A DNA stretch of 64,000 bases, taken from NCBI GenBank assembly GCA_963854835.1, contig OY978525.1:85669833-85733832 (forward strand), written 5' to 3'. The notes under the pieces were generated by a model, which worked only from the letters and a program-made list of their open reading frames with translations, was not told the DNA's origin and made no database searches. Shown here in pieces: positions 31,925 to 43,774 of the stretch; the first letter of the stretch is position 1, and every line of letters starts with the position of its first letter. This DNA is from Megamerina dolium (Eukaryota; Arthropoda; Insecta; Diptera; Megamerinidae). The translations under genes were made by a program, and so were the position numbers.

Positions 31925-32545
31925 ATTCCGAGGACTGTTATGAGGGCTATATAAAAAGCGGGCGTGGCGTGCCTCTTCCTTTTAAATTTATTTTCGCAAC
32001 TTTCTATGATAGCTCTATTAAGAAGAAGGCATGGAATGCTGCCTTCATGCCACATTATTTTCGATCACGATATTAAAACAAGTGTATATTGTGATTGCTC
32101 TAGGCAAAAAGCTAAATATAATAGAATTCGATTATTTTGTATTGGACCTATTATAAACAGTGGGTGCGGATCGCCCATTTCTTATAAATCTAGTTATCCT
32201 TACACTACTAATTCACAACTTAAATATGGTTGTTCTACGCTGGATAGCTTGTATGTGATGGCGCTTAAAAATTTTAGTTTAATTTCTTCGACTTTGTATG
32301 TGAGCCACACACGGAAGTGGGCGATAGCCCCTATTTTATGCCAGCTTATTGCCGATTACAATATTAATCTAAGTGTCAAATATGGTTCTCTGAGACAAAA
32401 GACTAATTAACTTGTAACGGTCTAAATTTAAAAGAAATTCAGGCACTTTGTATGGGAGCTACTATAAAAAGTAATAGTGGCGATATTATGTAGTATAACT
32501 TTAGTATAACTTTACGTGCCAAATATTGTTGTTCCAGATGGTATA
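31925..32545. repeat. About-150-bp periodic repeat, second copy, left part
   Basis: It resembles 5500-6180: AAAAAGCGGGCGTGGC near 31957, then decayed forms at about 32155, 32315 and 32466. TTAAATATGGTTGTTCTA recurs near 32218. It is cut at 32546 by piggyBac and resumes at 36878. Confidence 0.65.
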
Positions 32546-32549
32546 TTAA
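32546..32549 (+). repeat. piggyBac target TTAA, left
   Basis: TTAA precedes the terminal CCCTTTCGCTA. At the right end the matching site reads TAAG directly after GGG, consistent with loss of one T. Confidence 0.7.
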
Positions 32550-34090
32550 CCCTTTCGCTACAGATTTTTATTGGGGAATGTTAAAATTCAAAATTCTTCC
32601 TTCTCTATATGTATATGATAACAACATTCCATAATAACATTAAAAAAATGTTCACCTAAACTTGTTTTTTGGATTGTTGCCTTATGGCAACAATTTCCTT
32701 CAACGGTATAGAAAAAGGCAGTATTTTGAAATGTTCGCTATGTTAGTTTTTATTAATCTCTGTTTTAGTTTTAAATAAAAATAATTAAATAAATATATTA
32801 AAAATACATGAACTTAAAATTATACAAACATTTTATACATATGTAAAAACTAAACTATTTATATAATAAAATATTCATTCAGTCAGAATATTATTGTAGA
32901 AGAATCTTACCATTTACCAATATTCCTGATAAATTATTTATTATAATGATATACGTAGAAGCAATTGCGAATTTCGTTGAGAATGCACAAGTGAACGCCA
33001 CACTTTGAACATTTGTATCTTGTGTATCCTGAGCATCCTTTGAATTTGCATCTGGTTTTTTCCTTGGTATATTCTGGCCAATGCTGATTACCATCGAACC
33101 GCAAAGAAAGAGACTGGGCTGTTTCGTATTTTTTCCGAGATGGACTGCTTATGTTGTCCTCACATGATGCAGTTTTTGGGCGCCCCAAAGGCGTGCTGAT
33201 TAGAAAGGGCTATGAGACAATCAGCAACGTCATGGCGAAGTGTAATAAATCCAAACACCTCTGCGAATCCTTGTTGTACTCTTCATAATCTCTTTTGTAA
33301 TTTAGCCATGAATTGCATATAGACATATCAATAAAGTGGTCAAATATCTCAAGGGTATACTTTTTTGGCTTAATTGAAATTCTATACAGTGAGAGAAGGA
33401 AATCTACTTTATCAACTTTTACCATATTTTTATTGTACATAGCTACAACGTTGGTTTGTGATATAGAAATAGTTTCCTTTGTTTCAGAACGAAATCGTGA
33501 CACTGTTTTCAGAGGTTCGTTTCCATATAAAGACGAAACGAGTTGAATGATGCCTCCATCCAGCCATCTTATAAGAAAGAGATTTTCTCCTCTTTCGACG
33601 CGGAAATCGCAACTTGCACGCCCTTCCATTTTCAACTCTTTCTCAGTTCGTAGAGGAATTTAACCAATTCGATTGCCTCTAATCATACCAATTGCACAAA
33701 TTCCCTTTTGATGTAAAAATAATAATAATTAATAAATACAATACAAATAAAGTAAGTGTTGAAAAGTAATTATCAAAAAAAAGTTTGTAGTTTTTGTTTT
33801 CTGGTATAGTTTTTGTTAGATGGTTACAATATCGGAACAGAATCCTAATTTTGTGGCAGATAAAACTGTGTTTTTTTTTTGATAAATTTCGAAAATTTAA
33901 TTTTTTTTTTATACGAGGGCGGATTGATAAAGAAGCTACCTATGTACGAAAAAGGCAGCACAAACACAAAAACTTTTTTTTTTGAAATTGCGATCTGTCA
34001 AACGTCAGCTGTTAAAATTTCACTCACATTCACCGATTAGTTTATTTGTTGTAGTCGTTTGAAGTAACCAACTTTTGTGTTTCTTGAAAA

Positions 34091-35499
34091 ATGGAAAAAA
34101 ACGAATTTCGTGCAGTGATTAAACACTATTACTTGAAAGGGAAGGGAAAGGGTGCCGTAGCTCAGTGGTTAGTGTGTTCGCCTTCTGATCTGTAGGTCGT
34201 GGTTCAATCCCGGCTGATGCATAACAAATTTAATATCGATAAGATTTTTCCTTCGAATGGTACCCACCTGTCGGCAAGCAATTGGCAATTCTTCCGACAG
34301 TAAAAACTTGCCATGAAAAATCTTCTAAAAGAATTCTGTGACAAAGCTCAGATGTCACAAGTGTTCTGCCGTTCGGAACCGGCTAGAATAAGTAGGTCCC
34401 TTCTAATACTGTCCAAATTTAAGACGCACAAAAGTAATGGAAGGGAAGCTCGGCCAATGAGCCCTTTGGGGCTTTAAGTGCCACACATTTATTTTATTTA
34501 TTTTATTTAAAAAGGAAAACGGCGAAAGAGACAAAAGAAAAGCTCGATAAACATTACGGTGAGTCTGCTCCGTCAGATTACATGGTAAAATATTGGATTG
34601 CTGAATTTAAACGCGGCCGAACAAGCACAATACCATCAATAGGAAGGCCAAAAGAGCTGGTTACTGAAGAAAATATCAAGAAAATTCTCGATATCGTTAT
34701 GAATGATCTCCGAGACAAGTTGCGTGAGATTGTTAAATGGTAAACATCTCATATGAATGTGTGTTCAACGTTTTGCATGAACATTTGCATATGAAAAAGC
34801 TATCGGAAAAAGTTATCGGCTGCCGCGTTTGCTCAGTGTCGAACAAAAACGAGTTCGGGAGACCACTTCACAGCGGTGTTTGGACATGATAAAGCGTAAT
34901 CCTGTTGATTTTTGGCGTCGATTAATAACTGCTGATGAAACATGGGTCCATCATTACACACCTGAAACCAAAAATCAATCGAAACAATGGGTGGAAGCTG
35001 GTGGAAGTGCTCCGAAGAAGGCGAAGGCAGTGAAATCGGCTGGCAAGGTTATGGCCACTGTATTTTGGGATGCACTCGGAATATTACCTATCGATTATCT
35101 TGAAAAAGGATCCACAATCACAGGAAAGTATTATTGGATCAATTGAATGATGCAATCAAGAAGAAACGACCACACTTAAAGAAGAAAAAAGTGCTCTTTC
35201 TTCAAGACAACGTACCGGTTTACACAGCATTAGATAAGATGCTAAAATTACGTGAAATACACTTCGAATTGGTTGATCATCCTTCTTATAGTCCAGATTT
35301 AGCTCCTAGTGACTTTTTCCTGTTTCCAAACTTGAAAAAATGGCTCACAGGAAAAAGATTCAGCTCAAACGAAGAAGTGATTACCGAAATTTACGCGAAT
35401 TTTGAGGGGTTCCCGAAATCGTATTATTCAGATGGTATAAAAAAGTTGGAATATCGTCTTACTAAGTGTGTCGAAGTAAAAGGAGATGTTGAGAAATAA
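34091..35499 (+). pseudogene. Irritans-type mariner transposase, interrupted by a SINE
   Basis: The ATG at 34091 opens EKNEFRAVIKHYYLKG, the first HTH. The SINE at 34149-34508 interrupts it. The frame resumes with TAKETKEKLDKHYGE, KYWIAEFKRGRTST and a GRPKELV linker. After a stop near 34740, the catalytic part follows: ITADETWVHHYTPETKNQSK (first Asp), then after a frame break near 35140 LFLQDNVPVYT (second Asp) and YSPDLAPSDFFLFPNL (third Asp). The spacing is 34 residues between the last two. Stop at 35499. Confidence 0.9.
34149..34508 (+). mobile_element. tRNA-derived SINE, copy 2 (inside mariner)
   Basis: The head GGTGCCGTAGCTCAGTGG contains the A box (34158-34169) and GGTTCAATCCC is the B box (34201-34211). 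The body matches the copies at 21.1 and 48.5 kb. The tail is TTTATTTTATTTATTTTATT. It interrupts the mariner coding region after the first 16 codons or so. A candidate duplication (AAAGG-rich) is ambiguous in this A/G-rich target. Confidence 0.88.
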
Positions 35500-36877
35500 A
35501 TGGTTTATGAAAAAAAAAATGTTTTTTTCCTACTTAGGTAGCTTCATTATCAATCCGCCCTCGTATTATACCACTTGAGCTACAAAGGCAAAATACTTTT
35601 ATACCCCACTTGATGGGCTTTTTGGGCATATATTGTCTTAATGTGGTTCTACTTTTAAATGGAATCATTCTTTCATCTACACAAATATTTTCGCCTTTCG
35701 GAAGTGTGTAGGCTTTTTTAGTAAACATATTTATGAGCAGTCGAATTTTATAAAGTTTATCATTATCAGATGTGACTGATGTGAACTTTATATTACATAT
35801 TGACATATTTTTAAGGAACGTGGGAATTTCAGTTGGTTTTGTCCAGTACATTTCCAACCGAGGATAAGAAATGGTTCCAATAATGATATCTAAAGCAAAA
35901 AATTTAAGCAATTCTTCCTCAGTTAGAAAGATAAATTTTCCTGTTTTTGCCATTGAAGTTTGTTTAGCTGCTTGCACAACTTCATTTAGAAACTCTTTTT
36001 AAAGTAATCCAAAAATTTATTTACAGGTTCCTTTAATTTTGTATTTACATACGTTTCTGTAAAATATGACACTGGAGTTATCCAAGAGATTTCTTTCCAA
36101 CGAAAGTCTTCCATATTCTTGAGATTAAAGTTATGAGTTTCATATGTGGAAATAGTGGGATTATCAGGAACTCATAGTCATCAGCTATAATTTCGTCTCC
36201 ACCTTCTCCAATATTTTGAGTATTGACTTCATATTGATCTTCAAGAGAAAGTTCTTCTTCCATAAACGTATCATTTTTTCAAATGCGTCTAGCAAATCAT
36301 TTAAAACATCGGGTTCTTTTGAATCATCTAAATCAGATGTCTGAGTTCTTGAAGCTTCTCAAATTTTTTTCGATTTCAATGTCCTTAAATTTTCTTGCCA
36401 TTATAGCAAATGTCTAATTTTTAGCAAAGCAGCCACATGACCTAACGCAACGAAGTGTTCAAGCGAAATGAATTATTGCTTGCTTTAAAACGAACGATTT
36501 GTGACTGTACAAGTAATTTGTTGCCACATGCCAACAAGCATTGTTTAAAAAATCGTTGCGGCTGTACTAATTATTCTAGCAATACAATTTGTATACAAAA
36601 ATGAAAATGAAACATTGCTTAATTACTTTAAGCCTTAATTATTTAAAAAATGTATTAGGATCAAAGTTAAAAAATTCAATTAAAAATTCTCTTTTTTCAA
36701 CAAAATTACAGAGTGGAAAGGTAACTTTCAGCATTAAACTTTTTTATATCAAAATACTGTTAAGACTGCATGTAATTGTAATCACCAAAAAACAAATTTA
36801 ATTCTGCCTTCATACAGGCCTCAAGAGCCTTCAAAGTTGCATGTTGCGATATGGCAACAAAATAGCGAAAGGGTAAG

Positions 36878-37085
36878 TGAGTTATAGCAAGTTAAAGATT
36901 TTGAAAATTCCGAGGTTAGTTGCTTTGAATGCTTGGTGTGGACGTGGCAGTAGACCGATCATACCCAATATCAATTCCCTCCGTATCCTCGGATCATAGA
37001 TCCGAATTCCTTCAAGATTCATTCAAGTGGTTACAAACATCTGACCGAAATGAATATACCTTGCATATACTTATGCAGGGTATAT
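36878..37085. repeat. About-150-bp periodic repeat, second copy, right part
   Basis: GAGTTATAGCAAGTTAAAGATTTTGAAA and GCTTGGTGTGGACGTGGC match 5930-6005 of the first copy. The two parts join across the piggyBac element. Confidence 0.65.
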
Positions 37086-37089
37086 CGTA

Positions 37090-38183
37090 ATATTCATGAA
37101 AGATTTTTGTGTAAAATCGTTTATGAAAATATAAAATTTATATGTATGATTATATAGTTTTAAAGAAATACACATACATATCTTATTTGATTTCAAGTAT
37201 AGTTGTGATATCACCATTTGTTGCTTGAGGACATACTAAAATAATGAAACACACATATACGTATTTACGCACACAAACAGTAAAGCCTTCTCAAAGAATG
37301 GAAAAAAGTAATGCGTCTTTTTGTTTTTTGTTCTTAAGAAAATAGGAAAACTATGTCGAAGGAGAAAAAGTATAAGAAAAAAAAAAAAAAATTGAGACGT
37401 GCAGAAATTTTTAATTTGCGGTTTGTATATGCAGCGAAGAAGTGGCGTCTCCCTTTTGCTTGCCAGCCTTTTCATTTTCATGGCAACTCGTACTTTTTTC
37501 TCTCTTTAGATTGTTTTTTGCTTATTTTCTTTTTCTTGGTTTTGTTTTTATTCAGAAACTTTACTCTTCCATTTGTGGCTGTAATTGCTGTTACTTCTGC
37601 TGCTGCTGCTGTTGTTGTTGTTGTTGTTGTTGTTGTTGTAATAGAATGCCGTTATTCATTCGTTTGTTCGTTTCGTTTCTGTTAGGTTCGTTTGTTGTTC
37701 ATTGAAATTTTTGGAGCGTTTTTCGAAATTTCTTTATATAGAGTAGGGCAAGGCTGGTTCGACGCGATGCAGTTTGGCTAAATTTCAGTTTATTGTGTAA
37801 ACAACTTTCGACAACAGGTCGAAAAGATGAAAAAAATATTTTAATAAATATAACAAAAATATTAAGAAAATTAAAACAGAAATTACTTTAATAAATAATT
37901 ATTGTTGTACCTCGAGCGATTGCTTTTCTTCAAAGCACATGGAAAATGTGAACTAAATGCGCCCAATTAGCACTGCTCTCCCCTATGCGTACGAGCGTAT
38001 GTGAATATACATATGGGCATACAATACTATTCGCATAGATATCTCACCAGCAACAAACAAGAAGCAAATAGGCGAGGTGTAGAAGAAGAAGAACATAAAC
38101 ATCAAGCAAGTATCCTCGAAGTTGTAAAACTGCGTGAAGTGTTGCTTGTCAGTAAGTCCATATGTACATTCAGATATGTAAAG
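37090..38183. other. Spacer, no gene recognised
   Basis: It contains a CTG/TTG triplet run at about 37596-37639 and A- and T-rich tracts. Overlapping short ORFs here are low complexity and not supported. Confidence 0.45.
37596..37639 (+). repeat. (CTG)n(TTG)n microsatellite
   Basis: A few CTG triplets are followed by about ten GTT triplets. Confidence 0.9.
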
Positions 38184-38185
38184 TA

Positions 38186-39039
38186 ACGGGTGTCTTTATA
38201 GAGTGAATCAGTTTCCAATAGGGATAAAATGGTATAGCAATATGGTAACCCACAAGTCATTTGTACTCAGGAAAGATTGACACAGCTACAACGCTTGCAA
38301 ATATTGAAATTTCATTACGAAAATTGTGGTTCTGTCATCCCAGCTCAAAGATCGCTACAGCTCTCTAATTTTATTCAGTGATGAGGCTCATATTTATCTC
38401 AATGGGTATGTGAACATGCAAAATTGACAGATTTGAAGTGAAGACAATCCACAAGAAATTCTTCAGACACCATTACATCCACAAAAGTTTACTGTTTGCG
38501 GGTTATGGGTTGGTTGAATCATTGTTCCATACTTCTTTAAAACCGCCACAAGCAACAATGTAATCATCAATGGCGATCGCTACAAAGTCATGAGAACTGA
38601 CTATTTGTTTCCCTAATTGCGTGGTATGAATGTGGAAGAGATATGGTTCCAGCAAGACAGCGCTGCAGCATAAAACATTTGGCGACAACATAATCTCTCG
38701 GAATGGACTTGTGAACTATCCTCCAAGATCTTGCAATTTGACGTCTCTGGACTATTGTTTGTGGGGATATGTGAAATGGCTAGTTTGTGCTGATAAACCA
38801 ACAACTTTGGATTAATTGCTGGCCAACATTAGACCCCAATTGCTTGAAAAGGTAACCCAAAGTTGGGTTTCCAGACCACGTTCAAGCAAGTCGCGGCGGC
38901 TATAGACCCGAAATAATATTCAAACACTAATTGCATGAAATCATCCTTCCAACAAAACAAATTTTTAGTTCAGTATATTACATTTTGTATTTTTTTTTCA
39001 AATTTCAAAAGTGCTTCACTCTAAAAAAAAAACACCCCG
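38186..39039 (+). mobile_element. DD41D-like mariner-related remnant with TIRs
   Basis: Ends are ACGGGTGTCTTTATAGAGTG (left) and, reverse-complemented at the right, CGGGGTGTTTTTTTTTTAGA. TA is present at both sides (38184-38185 and 39040-39041). Decayed coding between 38520 and 38820 reads NNVIINGDRYKVMRTDYLFP, then EEIWFQQDSAA. Later NGLVNYPPRSCNLTSLDYCL appears in another frame. These match the corresponding motifs of the copies at 46.7 and 61 kb. It is shorter than a full element and has many stops. Confidence 0.75.
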
Positions 39040-39041
39040 TA

Positions 39042-40082
39042 GTAGTTCTCAACAAACAACAGCGCAACAGCAGTATCACAGCGAACATCGGTAACATCTA
39101 TCCGTTTATTCATATATGTAATATACATACATGTGTGTATACCTCATTCGACACTTCAGCATCAACTTTGAGGTTAAACAATGCCTGTGTTTGTAAAATT
39201 GTGTGCATGTGCGCGCTTAGATTGTGTACTTTTTCTTTCTTTTACTATATGCGCAAGTAGCTTATATGAATTTCTTATTGTCATGGTTGTTGTTATAGTC
39301 TTGTTGCGTCATGACATTGTTATTCGTAGCTTCTCCACTTTTGTTCATTTATTCATTGCGGTCGCTGTATTTGTTTGTACGTATGTGTTTGTTGGCTCTC
39401 TTTTTGCGTGCGTGTTAGTTTCCATGATACATCTTGTACGCCACTTGAGCTGACTATCATCGTTGCCACTTGCCAGTTGGTTATTGAGTTTTTGTGGCAG
39501 CAGCGTTGGTATAATGATTTGCCACAGGCATTTTGAGCGCTGTTCCATTAGTATGGCGCTCGCACTTTCTTGCGTTCTCACTAGCGCGAACACTTTGTAC
39601 ACATATTTGAGACTCAGCCTGCAAACGCACGCACACATTCTAGTGCCATTTCCATTTTATTGCTTCGGCACAAATATTCACAACATAGCAACAACAATAA
39701 CTATTACTTACTACTGAATGCTAAAATTGCCATTGCACATCATGAACCACTTTGCTGTTGTTAGCTTTTACTATCATATAATATAATGCCACAGTTGTTG
39801 TTGTTGTGCTATTTACATATTTAAATTGCAAATAAAACTAAAGAAAACAAAAAGAAAGAGGAGAAAGAAAGCGATAGACAAAATAAGAAAAGTAAACAGA
39901 TTTTCTTCGTACAATGAGTACTTTAAATGTTAATAAATATGTTATGAGATATACTGTTTGATTCTTTTTTGAGTTTTGTAAGCATACTCTATATGCACGT
40001 ACTTATTTTCGTTTTGGTATTTATACTATAAGTATCCAGCAGTAACCAAAAAATGCGTCTTAAGGAGTCCTGTTACAAAACA
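39042..40082. other. Spacer, no gene recognised
   Basis: Sequence with several short cysteine-poor or low-complexity ORFs. No mobile element end or gene was recognised. Confidence 0.4.
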
Positions 40083-40367
<285 letters not shown>

Positions 40368-40713
40368 TGGTCTGGTGGTGTTTTCGCAAGGTAACGTGTC
40401 TAACTGCCTCAACCAGGTGGGGCTAGCGCAATCCTTGTTGAACTCATCGCAAGTCAACTCACTGGCTGTCATGTAGTTTGATCTGAGCGCTATGTGATGA
40501 TACCTTTATTTGTTAATGAGGGGTAGTCATATAGCTTGCTCTGCTTACTCTGTGATGGCGCTTTCATTATTATTAATGGGGGCCCTCCATGTGGCGACCA
40601 CCGGGCAACGTCTTCCTGGCACCCGCTGGGAGGCGGCTGAAGTGAGTGGCGAAAATCTCCTCGGTTAGAGGTTGTGCGTTGGGTTTGGGACCCGCCACAT
40701 AAAAACCCCCCCA

Positions 40714-43395
40714 ATGAAAAAAACAAATATGCCTCGGAGAAGGACTACCGTTTTTGTTGATGACCCCCGCAAACGAAAAAAGGACCACGATTTACGGATA
40801 TGCACCTGGAATGTCCGATCCCTTTATAGGGAGGGTGCCTCTACCCAGCTGGTTAATGTCCTCGAAAAATACAGAGCTGACATCACCGCTCTCCAGGAAA
40901 TGCGATGGACAGGACAGGGCTGCTCCAAAAGAGCGTCCTGTGACATCTACTATAGTTGCCATGCTGAAAGGCACGAATTAGGATGTGGATTTTTGGTCAG
41001 CAAGAGACTACGACATCTTGTCTCGCAGTTCACGCCTGTGAATGAACGGCTGGCCACAATCCGCATCAAGGCAAAATTTTTCAACATCAGCCTTATATGT
41101 GCCCACGCTCCGACGGATGAGAAGGACAATGTGACCAAGGAGAGCTTCTTTCAGCGCCTCGAAGAAGCTTATGACCGCTGCCCCCGCCACGATATCAAAA
41201 TCGTGCTTGGCGACTTTAATGCCAGGGTGGGCAAGGAAGGTACCTTTGGTCCAACTGTCGGAAAATTCAGCCTCCACCAAAACACCTCCGATAACGGAAT
41301 AAGGCTGATCGACTTCGCCGCAGCACGAAACATGGTAATTGGTGGTACCAGATTCCAGCATCTCGACATCCACAAAGCGACATGGCTGTCTCCAGATCAT
41401 CGTACAAGAAACCAAATTGATCATGTGGTGATTGACGGAAGGCATGCTTCCAGTGTGATGGACGTGAAATCGATCCGTGGTGCCAACATCGACTCGGATC
41501 ACTACCTTGTTGCAGCTAAGGTGCGCACACGCTTATGTGTCGCAAATAACAAGAGAAGTCCCACACAGAGAAAGCTCGACGTCAGTAAGCTGCAATCACC
41601 AGAGACAGCAGATGCATTTTCCACTCGACTATCGGATCTGCTTATGCAGAACACTCCCCCACTTGATGATACATGCGCACGGTGGACACATATATCCCAC
41701 TCCATGACTACTGCTGCCGAGGAGGTAATCGGTTACTACCGGCCTCTGAGGAATGAGTGGTATGATCAGGAGTGTCGCGACGCTACCGCAGAGAAAGACG
41801 CCGCCTACAGAAAAACCCTGCGTGCAGGCGTAACGCGAGCTGTTAAGGAGCGGTATAGAGAGAAAAGGAGTGCAGAGAGACGTCTTTTCAGGCGCAAGAA
41901 GAGGGAGTTGGAAAGACGCGAGTGTGAGGAGATAGAGATGTGTACCGACAAGAATGAGACTCGAAAATTCTTCGAAAAGATCAAGCGCCTGAGTGGAGGT
42001 TTAAATCCCGGAGCCTCTTCTTGTCGTGATGGAAATGGGAATCTGGTTACGGATGTCCAGAGTGTACTGAGCCTATGGAGGGAACACTTCTCCACGTTAC
42101 TGAATGGCGATGCTACGAACAATTCCGCCAGTGGAGGAGAATGCCCGATAACCCCAATTACAGATGATGGTGTTGATGTTCCACCACCCGACTATGACGA
42201 GGTTGAAACGGCCATTTTAAGGCTGAAGAACAACAAAGCTGCAGGTGCTGATGGCCTGCCTGCCGAGTTGTTTAAGACCGGAGGCGATGAGCTGCTCACC
42301 CGCATGTACCAGCTCATAAGCAGAATATGGTCGGATGAAAGCATGCCTGATGATTGGAGGCTCAGTGTTCTCTGTCCTGTACATAAAAAAGGAGACCCCA
42401 CAATTTGCGCCAACTACCGTGGAATAAGTCTCCTGAGCATCGCGTACAAGGTTCTATCGAGCGTACTCTGTGAAAGATTGAAGCCTATGCTCAGCAACCT
42501 GATTGGACCTTATCAGTGTGGCTTCAGACCTGGTAAATCCACCATCGACCAGATTTTCACACTGCGCCAAATCCTGGAGAAGACCCAAGAAAAACAGATC
42601 GACACACACCACCTATTTGTTGATTATAAAGCCGCTTTCGACAGTCCGGTAAGGGATTACCTCTACGCAACAATGTCTGAGTTCGGTATTCCTGCAAAGC
42701 TCATTCGACTTTGTAGAATGACACTGCATAACTCCCGTTGTGCAGTGAAAATTGGGAAGGACCTCTCCGCACCGTTTAATACCGAACGGGGTTTCAGACA
42801 AGGTGATTCGTTATCGTGCGACTTCTTCAATCTTATTATGGAGAAAATAATACGAGCTGCTGATCTACGACATAATGGCACTATCTTCAACAAAAGTGTC
42901 ATGCTGTTAGCGTATGCCGACGATATTGACATAATCGGCATGAACACGCGAGCAGTCAGTGCAGCATTCTCAGAGTTGGAAAGAGAGTCGCGTAGGATAG
43001 GTCTTATGGTGAACGAGGGCAAGACGAAGTATCTAGTGTCAACAAACAAAGAGTCCCGGCGTCTTGGACAGCACGTCACTGTTGATAACTATGCTTTTGA
43101 AGTAGTAAGGGACTTTGTCTATCTTGAAACCAGCATTAACAGCAGAAATGACGTCAGCCTGGAGATATTGAGAAGTATCACTCTTGCAAACAGGTTCCAC
43201 TTTGGGCTAAGTAAGCAATTGAGAAGTCGAGAACGAAAACTACACTCTACAAGTCTCTCATTACGCCTGTCCTCACGTATGGCGCCGAAGTTTCAACAAT
43301 TTCCACCTCCGATGAGAGAATGCTCGGAGTGTTCGATAGAAAAGCTCTACGCAAGATCTTTGGACCTAATTGCGTTGGTGGCGAGTACCGAATAA
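40714..43395 (+). CDS. Family B endonuclease-reverse transcriptase, nearly full length, C-terminus frameshifted
   Basis: The first ATG in frame is at 40714 (MKKTNMPRRRTT); the frame is open further upstream without ATG. The AP endonuclease domain spans about residues 25-270: ICTWNVRSLYREGAS, ALQEMRWTGQG, LICAHAPTDEKDN, VLGDFNARVGKEG and [14 protein letters not shown] basic linker follows. RT runs from LKNNKAAGADGLPAELFKTG through PVHKKGDPTICANYRGISLL, GPYQCGFRPGKSTIDQI, FVDYKAAFDSP, RGFRQGDSLSCDFFNL and LLAYADDIDIIGM. Near 43230 a 13-bp deletion (relative to copies 2 and 4) shifts the frame, so the last about 50 residues are aberrant. Reverse transcription and target nicking are the family roles. 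Confidence 0.9.
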   Translation: MKKTNMPRRRTTVFVDDPRKRKKDHDLRICTWNVRSLYREGASTQLVNVLEKYRADITALQEMRWTGQGCSKRASCDIYYSCHAERHELGCGFLVSKRLRHLVSQFTPVNERLATIRIKAKFFNISLICAHAPTDEKDNVTKESFFQRLEEAYDRCPRHDIKIVLGDFNARVGKEGTFGPTVGKFSLHQNTSDNGIRLIDFAAARNMVIGGTRFQHLDIHKATWLSPDHRTRNQIDHVVIDGRHASSVMDVKSIRGANIDSDHYLVAAKVRTRLCVANNKRSPTQRKLDVSKLQSPETADAFSTRLSDLLMQNTPPLDDTCARWTHISHSMTTAAEEVIGYYRPLRNEWYDQECRDATAEKDAAYRKTLRAGVTRAVKERYREKRSAERRLFRRKKRELERRECEEIEMCTDKNETRKFFEKIKRLSGGLNPGASSCRDGNGNLVTDVQSVLSLWREHFSTLLNGDATNNSASGGECPITPITDDGVDVPPPDYDEVETAILRLKNNKAAGADGLPAELFKTGGDELLTRMYQLISRIWSDESMPDDWRLSVLCPVHKKGDPTICANYRGISLLSIAYKVLSSVLCERLKPMLSNLIGPYQCGFRPGKSTIDQIFTLRQILEKTQEKQIDTHHLFVDYKAAFDSPVRDYLYATMSEFGIPAKLIRLCRMTLHNSRCAVKIGKDLSAPFNTERGFRQGDSLSCDFFNLIMEKIIRAADLRHNGTIFNKSVMLLAYADDIDIIGMNTRAVSAAFSELERESRRIGLMVNEGKTKYLVSTNKESRRLGQHVTVDNYAFEVVRDFVYLETSINSRNDVSLEILRSITLANRFHFGLSKQLRSRERKLHSTSLSLRLSSRMAPKFQQFPPPMRECSECSIEKLYARSLDLIALVASTE

Positions 43396-43679
43396 GGTAC
43401 AACCATGAGCTGTACGAGCTGTATGCCGATATTGACATAGTAAAGCGCATCAAAATCCAGCGGCTGCGCTGGCTAAGTCATGTCGAGCGAATGGAAGAAC
43501 ACGCTCCAGCTAAGAAGGTGTTATATTCGGAACCCGCTGGAGGACGACGCAAAAGAGGAAAACCAAACCTCCGGTGGAAAGACCAAGTACTGGAGAACCT
43601 GACGGCGCTTGGAATTTCTAACTGGCGCCAGCTAGCGAAGAACAGAGATGGCTGGCGAAGCATGTTATTTTCGGCCTAA
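43320..43679 (+). pseudogene. Family B C-terminal region, displaced to another frame
   Basis: It continues the RT protein after the frameshift: MLGVFDRKALRKIFGPNCVG, then NHELYELYADIDIVKRIKIQ, HVERMEEHAPAKKVLYSEPA, a basic GGRRKRGKPNLRWKDQVLEN patch and NWRQLAKNRDGWRSM. The same block closes copies 1, 2 and 4. The stop at 43677-43679 lies about 40 bases before the TAAG tail. Confidence 0.85.
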
Positions 43680-43718
43680 ATCGATATTCGGTTGTTATGG
43701 CCACATAAGTAAGTAAAG

Positions 43719-43720
<2 letters not shown>

Positions 43721-43770
<50 letters not shown>
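43721..43770 (+). repeat. (TA)n microsatellite between family B and Tc1-like element
   Basis: Twenty-five TA units lie between the 3' end of family B and the Tc1-like TIR. TA is the target of Tc1 elements. Confidence 0.95.

Positions 43771-43774
<4 letters not shown>

Larger units (their letters stand above)
33914..35563 (+). mobile_element. mariner (irritans-type) DNA transposon, with a nested SINE
   Basis: The terminal inverted repeats begin CGAGGGCGGATTGATAAAGA (left) and CGAGGGCGGATTGATAATGA (right, reverse complement) and match for about 40 bp with three mismatches. TA flanks both ends (33912-33913 and 35564-35565). The transposase reads on the plus strand and has DD34D spacing. It lies inside the piggyBac transposase. 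Confidence 0.93.
32934..36263 (-). pseudogene. piggyBac-like transposase, decayed and split
   Basis: From 5' to 3' on the minus strand: an acidic N-terminus near 36263 (MEEELSLEDQYEVN), then at 35570-35977 EEELLKFFALDIIIGTISYP, KLYKIRLLINMF and ICVDERMIPFKSRTTLRQYM, the DDE_Tnp_1_7 domain. After the inserted mariner the domain continues with FFDNYFSTLTL near 33770 and, at 33210-33635, ENLFLIRWLDGGIIQLVSS and VDFLLSLYRISIKPKKYT. The C-terminal cysteine-rich domain (CKFKGCSGYTRYKCSKCGVH) is at 32934-33188. There are several stops, so it is dead. Confidence 0.85.
32550..36873 (-). mobile_element. piggyBac-like DNA transposon, decayed, with a nested mariner
   Basis: Terminal repeats are CCCTTTCGCTA at the left and TAGCGAAAGGG at the right (36863-36873). 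Subterminal TTGCC-TATGGCAACAA motifs occur near both ends. The transposase reads on the minus strand. It is split at 33914-35563 by a mariner. The element itself interrupts the about-150-bp repeat, whose parts join across it. Confidence 0.85.

Noticed and set aside
34149..34230. A functional tRNA gene at the SINE head
   Set aside because: A and B boxes are present, but the sequence continues into a SINE body and tail, recurs elsewhere with target duplications, and I could not draw a clean cloverleaf.
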